Positions 43,040-51,095 of a stretch of DNA of 64,000 nucleotides are shown here, piece by piece. Within the stretch, counting starts at the first letter, position 1, and each line of letters opens with the position of its first letter. The translations under genes and the position numbers were made by a program. This DNA comes from JBNKFV01 sp050289485 (GTDB taxonomy: Bacteria; Pseudomonadota; Gammaproteobacteria; Pseudomonadales; Cellvibrionaceae), in NCBI GenBank assembly GCA_050289485.1, contig JBNKFV010000004.1:62001-126000 (forward strand), given 5' to 3'. The notes under the pieces were generated by a model, which made no database searches, was not told where the DNA came from, and saw only the letters and a program-made list of their open reading frames with translations.

Positions 43040-43942
43040 ATGCCCAAAGGCTATGGAAATAAATTGGTTATCGCTATCTCGTCCAGGGCGTTGTTTAACC
43101 TGGATGATAGCCACCAAGTGTACGAGAAAGAAGGCTTGGAGGCCTTTGCTGATTACCAGATCGAGCATGAAAATACGGTGTTAAAGCCGGGTGATGCCTT
43201 CCCCTTGGTGCAAAAACTGTTGCGTATTAACGACCGGCTCGAAGGTGATAAGCGTGTCGAAGTGATTTTACTGTCGCGCAACAGTGCCGACACGGGGTTG
43301 CGAGTGTTCAACTCCATCGAGCACTATGGTTTGTCGATTTCGCGCGCAGCCTTTTGCAGTGGCAAGAGCCCGTACCGCTATATTTCGCCTTTCGGTTGCC
43401 ATTTGTTTTTATCAACCCATGCTGAAGATGTTCGCAGCGCACTAAATAATGGTGTGGCAGCGGCTACCTTGATGCCATCCAAAAACGACGATGACCACGG
43501 TGATGAGTTGCGATTCGCTTTCGACGGTGATGCGGTATTGTTTTCTGATGAGTCAGAGAAAATCTATAAAACCAGTGGCCTCGATGCCTTTACTCAAAAT
43601 GAGCGTAATGCAGCCAAAACCCCCTTGAGTGGCGGGCCTTTCCGGGCGTTCTTGGCGGCACTGCATCAGCTTCAGGCAGAGTTTACCCAGCATGAATGCC
43701 CGATACGTACGGCATTGGTAACCGCGCGTTCGGCACCGGCACATGAGCGGGTTATTCTTACCTTGAGGGACTGGAATGTGCGTATTGATGAATCGCTGTT
43801 TTTGGGTGGGTTAGAGAAAGGGGCATTTCTGAAAGCTTACGGGGCTGATGTGTTTTTTGATGATCAGCAAGTGCACTGCGAGTCGGCTAAAAATCATGTG
43901 CCTACAGGGCATGTGCCTCACGGTATTGCTAACGAGCTGTAA
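43040..43942 (+). CDS. 5'-nucleotidase of the cytosolic NT5C1-like family
   Basis: 300 residues. VIAISSRALFNLDD (motif I variant), AFDGDAVLFSDESEKIY (a second DxDxV box), EVILLSRNSADTG and ALVTARSAP are features of the bacterial relatives of cytosolic 5'-nucleotidase I (PF06189 as I recall). Dephosphorylates nucleoside 5'-monophosphates. ATG 43040 is used rather than TTG 43031; ribosome site not strong. A palindrome GGGCATGC/GCATGCCC (43950-43976) follows the stop and separates it from the convergent permease. Confidence 0.85.
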   Translation: MPKGYGNKLVIAISSRALFNLDDSHQVYEKEGLEAFADYQIEHENTVLKPGDAFPLVQKLLRINDRLEGDKRVEVILLSRNSADTGLRVFNSIEHYGLSISRAAFCSGKSPYRYISPFGCHLFLSTHAEDVRSALNNGVAAATLMPSKNDDDHGDELRFAFDGDAVLFSDESEKIYKTSGLDAFTQNERNAAKTPLSGGPFRAFLAALHQLQAEFTQHECPIRTALVTARSAPAHERVILTLRDWNVRIDESLFLGGLEKGAFLKAYGADVFFDDQQVHCESAKNHVPTGHVPHGIANEL

Positions 43943-43949
43943 TGCACAA

Positions 43950-43976
43950 GGGCATGCTGGGTTTGCCTGCATGCCC
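43950..43976. other. Palindromic hairpin between convergent genes
   Basis: GGGCATGC (43950-43957) and GCATGCCC (43969-43976), 8 bp. No T-run; may act as a weak bidirectional end or mRNA stabiliser. Confidence 0.5.
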
Positions 43977-43987
43977 GGTTGAGCCAC

Positions 43988-44770
43988 TTAGAAAAATACG
44001 AACTTGGCGCCAATAAACATCAGCAGTGCCGCCAACCCGGGTTGAAGTACATGGTTAGGCAGTTTCGAGCCGATCTTGGTGCCCAGATGAATGGCCGGAA
44101 TACTGCCAATCAGCAAACAACCCAACAGCAAAAAGTCTACGTTACCCAGAAACAGCAAGTGCCCAAGGCCAGCAATAAGTGTTAATGGTACGGCGTGAGC
44201 GATATCGGTACCTACCACTTTTACTGCTGGCAGATAAGGGTAAAGGGTTAGCAGCAATGCGGCGCAAAGGGCCCCAGCGCCCACCGATGATAAGGTCACA
44301 AATACACCTAAAAACAGGCCAGCCGCAAATGTGATACTCGCAGCGTGTCGATGCATCCACCGGGTTTGCTCGTTGTCTTGATTCGCTTCTTCTTTCAGTT
44401 TGCGTCCAAACAGCAGTACGAGAGACGTTAAAATCAACATTATGCCGAGGCTTGTGGTGAGCAGCGGCTCGTAATCGTTGGCGTCAGTGAATACATTATC
44501 GAGCAAATAGGCAGTAACGACGGAGGCCGGGATACTGCCGGCGGCCAGATAACCCACCAATTTCCAGTCGATCGTTTTCTGCTTCGCGTGGGCCACAACA
44601 CCGCTGGCCTTGGTTGCGGCGGCGTACAGAAGATCGGTACCAATGGCGACGTTATAAGGAAAACCAAACATAATCAGCAGTGGTGTCATTAGTGAGCCAC
44701 CACCCACACCAGTTATCCCAACGGCCAAGCCAACCCCCGCACCCGCGAGAATATAGAGAAAAATATCCAT
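43988..44770 (-). CDS. TauE/SafE-family permease, divergent from cysB
   Basis: 260 residues, about eight helices. GITGVGGGSLMTPLLIMFGF and GVFVTLSSVGAGALCAALL are the two family half-repeats; GTDLLYAAATKASG and GTDIAHAVPLTLIAGLGHL follow each. Typical for sulfite, thiosulfate or organosulfonate transport. It is divergent from cysB with 221 bases between, so control by CysB and a role in sulfur supply are likely. Different in sequence from the copy at 20038. Confidence 0.88.
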   Translation of the reverse strand: MDIFLYILAGAGVGLAVGITGVGGGSLMTPLLIMFGFPYNVAIGTDLLYAAATKASGVVAHAKQKTIDWKLVGYLAAGSIPASVVTAYLLDNVFTDANDYEPLLTTSLGIMLILTSLVLLFGRKLKEEANQDNEQTRWMHRHAASITFAAGLFLGVFVTLSSVGAGALCAALLLTLYPYLPAVKVVGTDIAHAVPLTLIAGLGHLLFLGNVDFLLLGCLLIGSIPAIHLGTKIGSKLPNHVLQPGLAALLMFIGAKFVFF

Positions 44771-44991
44771 ATGTTTCAGTAAAACTCTTGTTATAGGCTA
44801 CGGTTATGGAAAAGCACGCCGATTAAGCCTTTTTGTCAAATATGGCTGGCAACTATAGAGATTTGCATCTATTCTGGAAAAGAATATTTACTTATATTTT
44901 TATAATCACATGAACAGCTGGACACGGCATTTGCTGGGTAGCCGCGAGCCGTTCCAACCTACTTCTCATACAAGGCCGTTTTGGAGGACAT

Positions 44992-45966
44992 ATGAAACTG
45001 CAGCAGCTGCGCTATATCTGGGAAGTGGCTCATCACGATCTGAATGTATCTGCAACCGCGCAAAGCTTATATACCTCCCAGCCTGGCATCAGCAAACAAA
45101 TCCGATTGCTGGAAGATGAGCTGGGAGTCGAGATTTTTAGCCGTAGTGGCAAACACCTCACGCGTATTACCCCGGCCGGTGAAGCCATTCTTAAAACCGC
45201 AGGTGAAATACTGCGCAAAGTCGAGAGCATTAAGCAGGTTGCTCAGGAATTCAGCAACGAGAAAAAAGGGAGCTTGTCTCTCGCGACCACACACACCCAG
45301 GCGCGTTACGTGCTGCCTAAAGTGATTGAAACCTTTATTCAGCGCTACCCAGATGTCTCCCTGCATATGCACCAGGGTACTCCAATGCAGATTTCAGAAA
45401 TGGCTGCCGACGGCACCGTTGACTTTGCTATTGCCACTGAGGCAATGGAGTTATTCAGTGACTTGGTGATGATGCCTTGCTACCGCTGGAATCGCTGTAT
45501 TGTGGTCCCTAAAAATCACCCTTTAGCGCAACTATCGAGGCTGTCACTGGAAGATATCGTCAAGCATCCGATTGTGACTTACGTATTTGGCTTTACCGGG
45601 CGCTCCAAGCTGGATGAGGCCTTTATTGAGAAGGGGCTTGCACCGAAAGTGGTATTTACCGCAGCCGACGCCGACGTGATCAAAACCTATGTAAGACTGG
45701 GCTTGGGTATTGGGATTATTGCCCACATGGCCTACGACGAGGTGGTGGATAACGACTTGGTGGCATTGGATGCGAGCCATTTGTTTGAAGCCAGTACGAC
45801 CAAAATCGGTTTCCGTCGCGGTACTTTCCTGCGCGGCTTTATGTATGATTTTATCGAGCAGTTTGCCCCGCATCTAACCAGAGATTTGGTCACCGAAGCC
45901 TATAACTGCCATGGCAAAGCAGAAGTTGATGAACTGTTTAGCCATGTTAAATTGCCTACCTATTGA
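44992..45966 (+). CDS. cysB: Cys regulon activator CysB
   Basis: 324 residues, LysR type. HTH at 19-38 (ATAQSLYTSQPGISKQIRLL), and the effector-binding half has TTHTQARYVLP, which forms the sulfate/N-acetylserine pocket, and VVPKNHPLA. Over its length it looks like CysB of Pseudomonas and E. coli rather than a generic LysR protein. GGAGGACAT precedes the ATG. The cysH operon lies about 3.5 kb further on, on the other strand, as in Pseudomonas where the distance is shorter. Confidence 0.95.
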   Translation: MKLQQLRYIWEVAHHDLNVSATAQSLYTSQPGISKQIRLLEDELGVEIFSRSGKHLTRITPAGEAILKTAGEILRKVESIKQVAQEFSNEKKGSLSLATTHTQARYVLPKVIETFIQRYPDVSLHMHQGTPMQISEMAADGTVDFAIATEAMELFSDLVMMPCYRWNRCIVVPKNHPLAQLSRLSLEDIVKHPIVTYVFGFTGRSKLDEAFIEKGLAPKVVFTAADADVIKTYVRLGLGIGIIAHMAYDEVVDNDLVALDASHLFEASTTKIGFRRGTFLRGFMYDFIEQFAPHLTRDLVTEAYNCHGKAEVDELFSHVKLPTY

Positions 45967-46002
45967 TTGCATCGTTTTTCGCAGGTTGTTATGTGAGATA
46001 AA

Positions 46003-46026
46003 GCCGGGCTGTTGCCCGGTTTTCTT
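46003..46026 (+). terminator. Intrinsic terminator of cysB
   Basis: CCGGGC-TGTT-GCCCGG followed by TTTTCTT. A 13-base gap separates it from the next start. Confidence 0.8.
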
Positions 46027-46038
46027 ATGGGTGAGTGT

Positions 46039-46491
46039 ATGAAAATATGGGTAGATGCCGATGCATGCCCCGTAGTGGTAAAAGATATACTGGTGCGTGC
46101 CGCTCAGCGCTGGCAGGTTGAAACCATCTTTGTCGCTAATAAAAGCGTCAGTCTGCCGCCGTCGCCGTGGGTCAATAGTATTATTGTTGCTGCCGGTGCT
46201 GATGTAGCCGATGCTGAGATTGTTGCACGGGCAACAGAAGGCGATGTTGCCATATCTTCTGATATACCTCTGGCTTCTGAGCTAATTAGTAAGCAAGTAG
46301 TGGTGATGAATAATCGTGGCGAACTGTTTACCAAAGACAATATCCGTGCTCGCCTGCAGATGCGTGACTTTATGGATACACTGCGTGGCAGTGGTATTCA
46401 TACGGGTGGCCCTAAAGCCTATAGTCAGGCAGACCGAAAAAGTTTTGCCGATCAGCTTGATAGAATACTCGCTAAACGGTGCACAAAATAA
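46039..46491 (+). CDS. yaiI: UPF0178 (YaiI/YqxD) NYN-type protein
   Basis: 150 residues. KIWVDADACPVVVKDIL begins every family member. VADAEIVARA and ISSDIPLA supply further acidic residues of a PIN-like nuclease fold, and VVMNNRGELFTKDNIR and SGIHTGGPKAYSQADRK complete the family pattern. Activity not established. ATG 46039 is chosen on homology over an upstream start at 46012, which is inside the terminator. Confidence 0.92.
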   Translation: MKIWVDADACPVVVKDILVRAAQRWQVETIFVANKSVSLPPSPWVNSIIVAAGADVADAEIVARATEGDVAISSDIPLASELISKQVVVMNNRGELFTKDNIRARLQMRDFMDTLRGSGIHTGGPKAYSQADRKSFADQLDRILAKRCTK

Positions 46492-46552
46492 TGCTGAAAA
46501 GTCGTATTAGGTGCTGTATATTTTTGCGCTGTCTTTAGCTGTAGAGTTTTGT

Positions 46553-47980
46553 ATGCTTGACTACCAGCATCAACAAGTCAGTTTTTGGTTTGATACCTTC
46601 CCGGAAAAAATTCAGCCCCGGCCTCCCTTGTCGAACAGTTCTGATGTAGATATTGCGATTATTGGTGCCGGGTATACGGGGCTATGGACGGCGTATTACC
46701 TAAAACGTTACCAGCCGGAATTAAACATTGCGATTTTTGAAGCAGATACCGTTGGCTATGGCGCCTCTGGTCGCAACGGTGGTTGGCTTATGGGCGCTAT
46801 GGCAGGTGATGCAAAATACTTGCGTTTGCTGGCGCCGGAGCAACGTCGCATAGCTCGTCAGTTGATTACATCCATTGTTAATGACGTGCGCGATATTTTA
46901 ATCAAAGAAAAAATTGACTGCGATTTTGCTCATGGTGGTTCTGTTTATGCTGCCGCTCGCTATCCAGAACAACTTAATGTTCAGGAAACGTTACTCAAAC
47001 ACCTCTATCAACTCGGTTTCTCAGAAGACGACTATGTGTGGTTGAGCGAACATGAATTGCAGGGGCACGTTCGTATACGTGGTGGTATGGGCGGTATTTA
47101 CACCCCGCATTGCGCTGCGATTAATCCCGCAAAACTGGTCCGAGGCTTGGCATCTTGTCTTGAACAAAAGGGCGTGGCCATTTACGAAAACAGCCGGGTG
47201 TCTGCCATCGATAAAGATACTATTACGGTAGAGTCCAGTGTAGAACAGTTGACTGTTCGCGCGAATGTGATTGTGCCGGTTACCGAGGGGTTTTCAGGGG
47301 ATTTGCTTGGTTTAAACCGTTATTTGCTGCCCGTGCAGAGCCTGATCGTTGCTACGGAACCCCTTAGTCGTTCTCAATGGGATGAAATAGGAATACACCA
47401 ACGACAAACATTTTCCGATGCCTCTCGCCTGATAACCTATGGGCAACGTTCGGCAGATAACAGAATGATATTTGGTTCACGTGGTGGGTATTGCTACGGC
47501 GGGAAAGTAAAGGGTGACTTTTCCTTGGCTGATTCTGCATTTCGTAGCCGCGAGGCAACCCTGCGGGATCTGTTTCCGAGCCTGCAATCCGTGGCGATTA
47601 CTCACGGGTGGGGTGGAACGTTGGGTATTGCGAGAAATTTTGCTCCTTTCGCGGTGTTCGACCCTAAAAGTGGTATCGCCAGTGCGGGCGGTTATGCTGG
47701 TGAAGGCGTGGGTGCGAGTAACTTGTTTGGCCGTACACTAGCTGATTTGATTCTGCAAAGAACATCGGTGCTAACAGAAATGCCTTGGGTATTTTCTCCC
47801 GCCAGCCATGCTAGCGTGGTGAAACGCTGGGAGCCAGAGCCTTGTCGATGGCTTGCTTATAAGATGCTTTCAAGCATATTTTCTTGGGAAGAAAAAATCT
47901 ACACGAATGCACAAGCTTCGCAATGGAAAAAAGATGTCATGCGCGTGTTATGCGATAAGCTATCTTTGTTGCTGGCTTGA
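46553..47980 (+). CDS. FAD-dependent oxidoreductase, PuuB/DadA-like
   Basis: 475 residues. DVDIAIIGAGYTGLWTAYYL is the FAD-binding fold, GYGASGRNGGWL the second signature, and GWGGTLGIARNFAPF and SAGGYAGEGVGASNLFG the C-terminal FAD contacts, as in gamma-glutamylputrescine oxidase. It would oxidise an amine or amino acid, giving an aldehyde or keto acid with ammonia and H2O2. No puu operon neighbours, so substrate open. ATG 46553 is preferred to the upstream 46511 start. Confidence 0.88.
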   Translation: MLDYQHQQVSFWFDTFPEKIQPRPPLSNSSDVDIAIIGAGYTGLWTAYYLKRYQPELNIAIFEADTVGYGASGRNGGWLMGAMAGDAKYLRLLAPEQRRIARQLITSIVNDVRDILIKEKIDCDFAHGGSVYAAARYPEQLNVQETLLKHLYQLGFSEDDYVWLSEHELQGHVRIRGGMGGIYTPHCAAINPAKLVRGLASCLEQKGVAIYENSRVSAIDKDTITVESSVEQLTVRANVIVPVTEGFSGDLLGLNRYLLPVQSLIVATEPLSRSQWDEIGIHQRQTFSDASRLITYGQRSADNRMIFGSRGGYCYGGKVKGDFSLADSAFRSREATLRDLFPSLQSVAITHGWGGTLGIARNFAPFAVFDPKSGIASAGGYAGEGVGASNLFGRTLADLILQRTSVLTEMPWVFSPASHASVVKRWEPEPCRWLAYKMLSSIFSWEEKIYTNAQASQWKKDVMRVLCDKLSLLLA

Positions 47981-48030
47981 AAATAGATTGAGAATTGCCC
48001 GTAACGTTTAATAGCATTAGGTATTTGATA

Positions 48031-48990
48031 GTGAATAACCTCCGTAATGGCTTTCCTGCTCCAGAAGATGCTGAAGTTTATAAAACTCTGCTTGAATCCA
48101 CTAAAGCAATTCCCTGGCGTATCGACTGGAAAACCATGCAGTTTACCTATATAGGCCCGCAAATTGAAAAGCTGTTGGGTTGGTCTCAGTCGAGCTGGTT
48201 GTCTGTTGATGATTGGGCGACGCGAATGCATCCCGACGATCGTGATTATGTGGTGAATTTTTGTGTGTCTCAATCTAAGGGCGGCGTTGATCACGAAGCT
48301 GATTATCGCGCGCTAACTGCAACTGGCGATTACATCTGGATACGGGATGTAGTGCATGTTGTACGTAAAAATGGCGAAGTTGAAGCTCTGGTTGGCTTTA
48401 TGTTCGATATCAGTGAGCGGAAGCGCACAGAAGAAAAATTAATTGCGCTGCAAAAAGAGTTTGAAGCGCTTTCTTATAAAGATGGTTTAACGGGTGTGTC
48501 TAACCGGCGCTCATTTGACTCCGTTCTCGATATTGAATGGGAAGACGCGCGTATTCATGAACAAAGCCTGGGTTTGATCTTTTTGGATATCGATTTCTTT
48601 AAACAATATAACGATACCTATGGTCACTTACAGGGCGATGACTGCTTGAAGAAGGTTGCCAGTTTATTGCGCGAAGCATCTGGTCGCGAAAAAGACTTCT
48701 TTGCGCGTTTTGGTGGTGAAGAGTTTGTGTTTGTACTACCTAATACTCACAAAGCGCAAGCGATTGAACTGGCTGAGCATTGCCGAAAAATTATTGAAGA
48801 CGCAGTCATAGAGCACCGTGCTTCGGATGAAGGTATTTTAACAATCAGTCTGGGTGTTGATGTGATTGTGCCTGGCGTTAAAGGTGGTGGGGCAGGGTTG
48901 GTGGGTAGAGTGGATCGCTTACTGTATCGGGCGAAACAAGCTGGGCGTAATTGTGTTTTTTATGCGGGAAAAAACGAAAGCAATGGTTAG
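48031..48990 (+). CDS. PAS-GGDEF diguanylate cyclase
   Basis: 319 residues. A PAS/PAC sensor domain (about 25-135; WRIDWKTMQFTYIGPQIEKL and DHEADYRALTATGDYIWIRD), a short coiled linker (KRTEEKLIALQKEFEALSYK), then a GGDEF domain with intact FGGEEF. RxxD (Arg-Glu-Lys-Asp, in GREKDFF) sits five residues before GGEEF as product-inhibition site, so an active, feedback-controlled cyclase is expected. No membrane segment, so the sensor works in the cytoplasm. Start uncertain: GTG 48031 has AGG upstream; TTG 47995 is the longest option. Confidence 0.9.
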   Translation: MNNLRNGFPAPEDAEVYKTLLESTKAIPWRIDWKTMQFTYIGPQIEKLLGWSQSSWLSVDDWATRMHPDDRDYVVNFCVSQSKGGVDHEADYRALTATGDYIWIRDVVHVVRKNGEVEALVGFMFDISERKRTEEKLIALQKEFEALSYKDGLTGVSNRRSFDSVLDIEWEDARIHEQSLGLIFLDIDFFKQYNDTYGHLQGDDCLKKVASLLREASGREKDFFARFGGEEFVFVLPNTHKAQAIELAEHCRKIIEDAVIEHRASDEGILTISLGVDVIVPGVKGGGAGLVGRVDRLLYRAKQAGRNCVFYAGKNESNG

Positions 48991-48997
48991 AGAGCAT

Positions 48998-49030
48998 TGA
49001 GTCCAAGGCTTCCTTCTTGCCTTGGACTCA
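48998..49030. terminator. Perfect 11-bp hairpin between convergent genes
   Basis: TGAGTCCAAGG (48998-49008) and CCTTGGACTCA (49020-49030) around an 11-base loop. Shared by the ends of the diguanylate cyclase and thioredoxin-like genes. It lacks a strong T-run; probably a two-way transcript end. Confidence 0.6.
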
Positions 49031-49037
49031 CGGACGA

Positions 49038-49373
49038 TCAAAGAAAATCCAAATCCGGATTGTCATTCATGATTTCTTTGATCTCATCGTCTTCGCTGGT
49101 TTTTTGATCCAGTATATCTTTTACGAATTTGAAGTACACGGTGTAGATAACGGGTTCTTCACCATCTTTTTCAACGACAAAAAACGGGGCGCGCTCTACG
49201 TTGTATTGTTTGGCTACTACCATGCCTTCACTTTCTGGGTCGCGCTCATCGGCCACCAATACTTGGTCGATGTGTTGCATTTGGTTGGCTGCTTCCAGTT
49301 TGGTGAGTACGTCGCCACATTTTTTGCAGGGCGAACCGTCGGCCAGAATCTTTTTCACCAGTGTGATCTTCAC
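49038..49373 (-). CDS. Thioredoxin-like protein linked to cysH
   Basis: 111 residues. Begins with GTG 49373 (VKITLVKKILADGSPCKKC) behind AGGAG. SPCKKCGDV puts a CxxC after the first strand, as in thioredoxin and glutaredoxin folds; RAPFFVVE has the cis-proline. The acidic C-terminal tail is its own. It lies 32 bases downstream of cysH and would fit as a reductant or partner for APS reductase. In Pseudomonas a small conserved protein holds this place (PA1755 as I recall). Confidence 0.82.
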   Translation of the reverse strand: MKITLVKKILADGSPCKKCGDVLTKLEAANQMQHIDQVLVADERDPESEGMVVAKQYNVERAPFFVVEKDGEEPVIYTVYFKFVKDILDQKTSEDDEIKEIMNDNPDLDFL

Positions 49374-49405
49374 AGGTAGCTCCTCGTTACAAAATCGGTA
49401 AACGC

Positions 49406-50128
49406 TTATTTTACATTGCTGGCATGTAAGCCGCATTCCTTTTTAGTGGCTTCTTCCCACCACCAGCGACCTTCGCGCTCGTGCTGATTGGGGCCCACTG
49501 GTCGGGTGCAGGGTTCGCAGCCAATCGAAATAAAGCCGCGATCGTGCAGGCTGTTATAAGGCACGTTGTTGCTGCGGATATAATCCCATACTTGTGCCGA
49601 CGACCAGTTTGCCAGGGGGTTGAACTTAGTGAGGGTTTCACCAGGGCGGGCAAATAGCTTATCGTCTTGTATTACGGGAATAGCGGCACGGGTTCCAGGG
49701 CTCTGATCGCGGCGTTGGCCGGTGATCCAGGCGTCCAGTTCAAGCAATTTGTTGCGCAGCGGACGAATTTTGCGAATACCACAGCATTCTTTGTGGTCGT
49801 CTTGATAAAAGCTGTAAAGGCCTTTTTCGCGCACCAATTTGCGCACTGCCTCGCCATCTGGGCTGAGGATGTCGAGTTTGAGGTTGTAGTGTTCGCGCAC
49901 TTTTTCCATAAACTGGTAGGTTTCGGCATGCAGGCGGCCGGTATCCAGGCAGAACACTTCAATATCGGGGCGAATCTTGCTCGCTATATCGATGAGTACA
50001 ACATCTTCGGCGCCGCTGAACGACACAGCAATGTTGTCGAACGTTTCCAGGGCGTAGGCCAGAATCTCCTGCGGGGACTGCGCCTGCAGGGTTTTATCGA
50101 TTTCGATGGTATTGAGTAATTCTGTCAT
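49406..50128 (-). CDS. cysH: APS reductase CysH (4Fe-4S type)
   Basis: 240 residues. Reduces adenylyl sulfate to sulfite with thioredoxin. PP-loop SFSGAEDVVL; cluster cysteines Cys115-Cys116 (KECCGIRK) and Cys204/Cys207 (IGCEPCTR); catalytic Cys232 in KKECGLH. The cluster cysteines mark APS- rather than PAPS-reductase, so no APS kinase is needed for assimilation. ATG 50128 is chosen; an upstream TTG adds ten residues without a homologous counterpart. Likely under CysB. Confidence 0.95.
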   Translation of the reverse strand: MTELLNTIEIDKTLQAQSPQEILAYALETFDNIAVSFSGAEDVVLIDIASKIRPDIEVFCLDTGRLHAETYQFMEKVREHYNLKLDILSPDGEAVRKLVREKGLYSFYQDDHKECCGIRKIRPLRNKLLELDAWITGQRRDQSPGTRAAIPVIQDDKLFARPGETLTKFNPLANWSSAQVWDYIRSNNVPYNSLHDRGFISIGCEPCTRPVGPNQHEREGRWWWEEATKKECGLHASNVK

Positions 50129-50404
50129 GGGGAAATGGTAAACCTGTTTTGGTATCAATCAAGCAGCCATGCGGCGTCTAAAGCGGGCGCAAGCATATCA
50201 GAGCGCTGATAACCTGAAAAATAGTCTGTTGATCTGTGCTTATAACAGAATGCTTTAAAAGCCATGGGGAAGGAGCGGGGCTTGTGAATATGGCTTATCC
50301 GCGAATGGCGTTGCGAAACGGGCGGGAAATGGGTAGATTGGCGCTTTTTAAGGCTCGGCCGGGCCCATTATTAACGTTTATAGACTTAACCTGAGGAATA
50401 TCTC

Positions 50405-51022
50405 GTGGAAATCGCTTGTTTAGACTTGGAAGGGGTATTAGTACCTGAAATTTGGATTGAATTCGCCAATAAAACTGGTATTGATGCGCTGAAGGCAACC
50501 ACACGCGATATTCCAGATTACGATGAGCTAATGACCATGCGCCTCGGTGAGTTGGAAAAGCACAACCTCGGGTTGAACGAAATTCAGGAGGTTATCGCGA
50601 CGCTTAAGCCTCTTGATGGCGCGGCAGCGTTTGTGGATTGGCTGCGTGAGCGTTTTCAGGTAGTGATTTTGTCAGATACGTTTTACGAGTTTGCGGGCCC
50701 GTTGATGAAGCAACTGGGTTACCCAACCCTGTTTTGCCACAAGCTTGAGACAGATGCTAATGGTAAGGTGGTGAACTATAAAATTCGCCAGCCAAACCCT
50801 AAACGTCAATCGATTTGCGCGTTTAAAACCATGTACTACCGCACTATTGCAGCAGGCGATTCCTACAACGATACCACTATGCTGGCAGAAGCTGATGCCG
50901 GTATTCTGTTCCATGCGCCGGCCAACGTGATTGCTGAATTTCCGCAGTTTCCTGCGGTACATACTTACGAAGACCTGAAAAAAGAGTTTATCAAAGCCAG
51001 CATTCGCGACCTAACACTGTAA
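50405..51022 (+). CDS. thrH: ThrH phosphoserine phosphatase / homoserine kinase
   Basis: 205 residues, HAD fold. MEIACLDLEGVLVPEIW gives the nucleophile Asp7; LSDTFYEF the second motif serine; GDSYNDTTML the metal aspartates. The sequence is the ThrH type of Pseudomonas, which dephosphorylates phosphoserine and can pass the phosphate to homoserine. It thus serves serine and threonine synthesis. GTG start with TGAGGA upstream. A terminator follows at 51045. Confidence 0.95.
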   Translation: MEIACLDLEGVLVPEIWIEFANKTGIDALKATTRDIPDYDELMTMRLGELEKHNLGLNEIQEVIATLKPLDGAAAFVDWLRERFQVVILSDTFYEFAGPLMKQLGYPTLFCHKLETDANGKVVNYKIRQPNPKRQSICAFKTMYYRTIAAGDSYNDTTMLAEADAGILFHAPANVIAEFPQFPAVHTYEDLKKEFIKASIRDLTL

Positions 51023-51044
51023 GCGAAAGGTTGTTGCTTGATTG

Positions 51045-51071
51045 AAAAGGCCGCATTTGCGGCTTTTTTTG
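51045..51071 (+). terminator. Intrinsic terminator of thrH
   Basis: GCCGC-ATTT-GCGGC flanked by AAAA and a run of seven T. The convergent pabB gene ends 25 bases beyond it. Confidence 0.88.
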
Positions 51072-51095
51072 TGGGTATTCGGCGCACTATATGCG

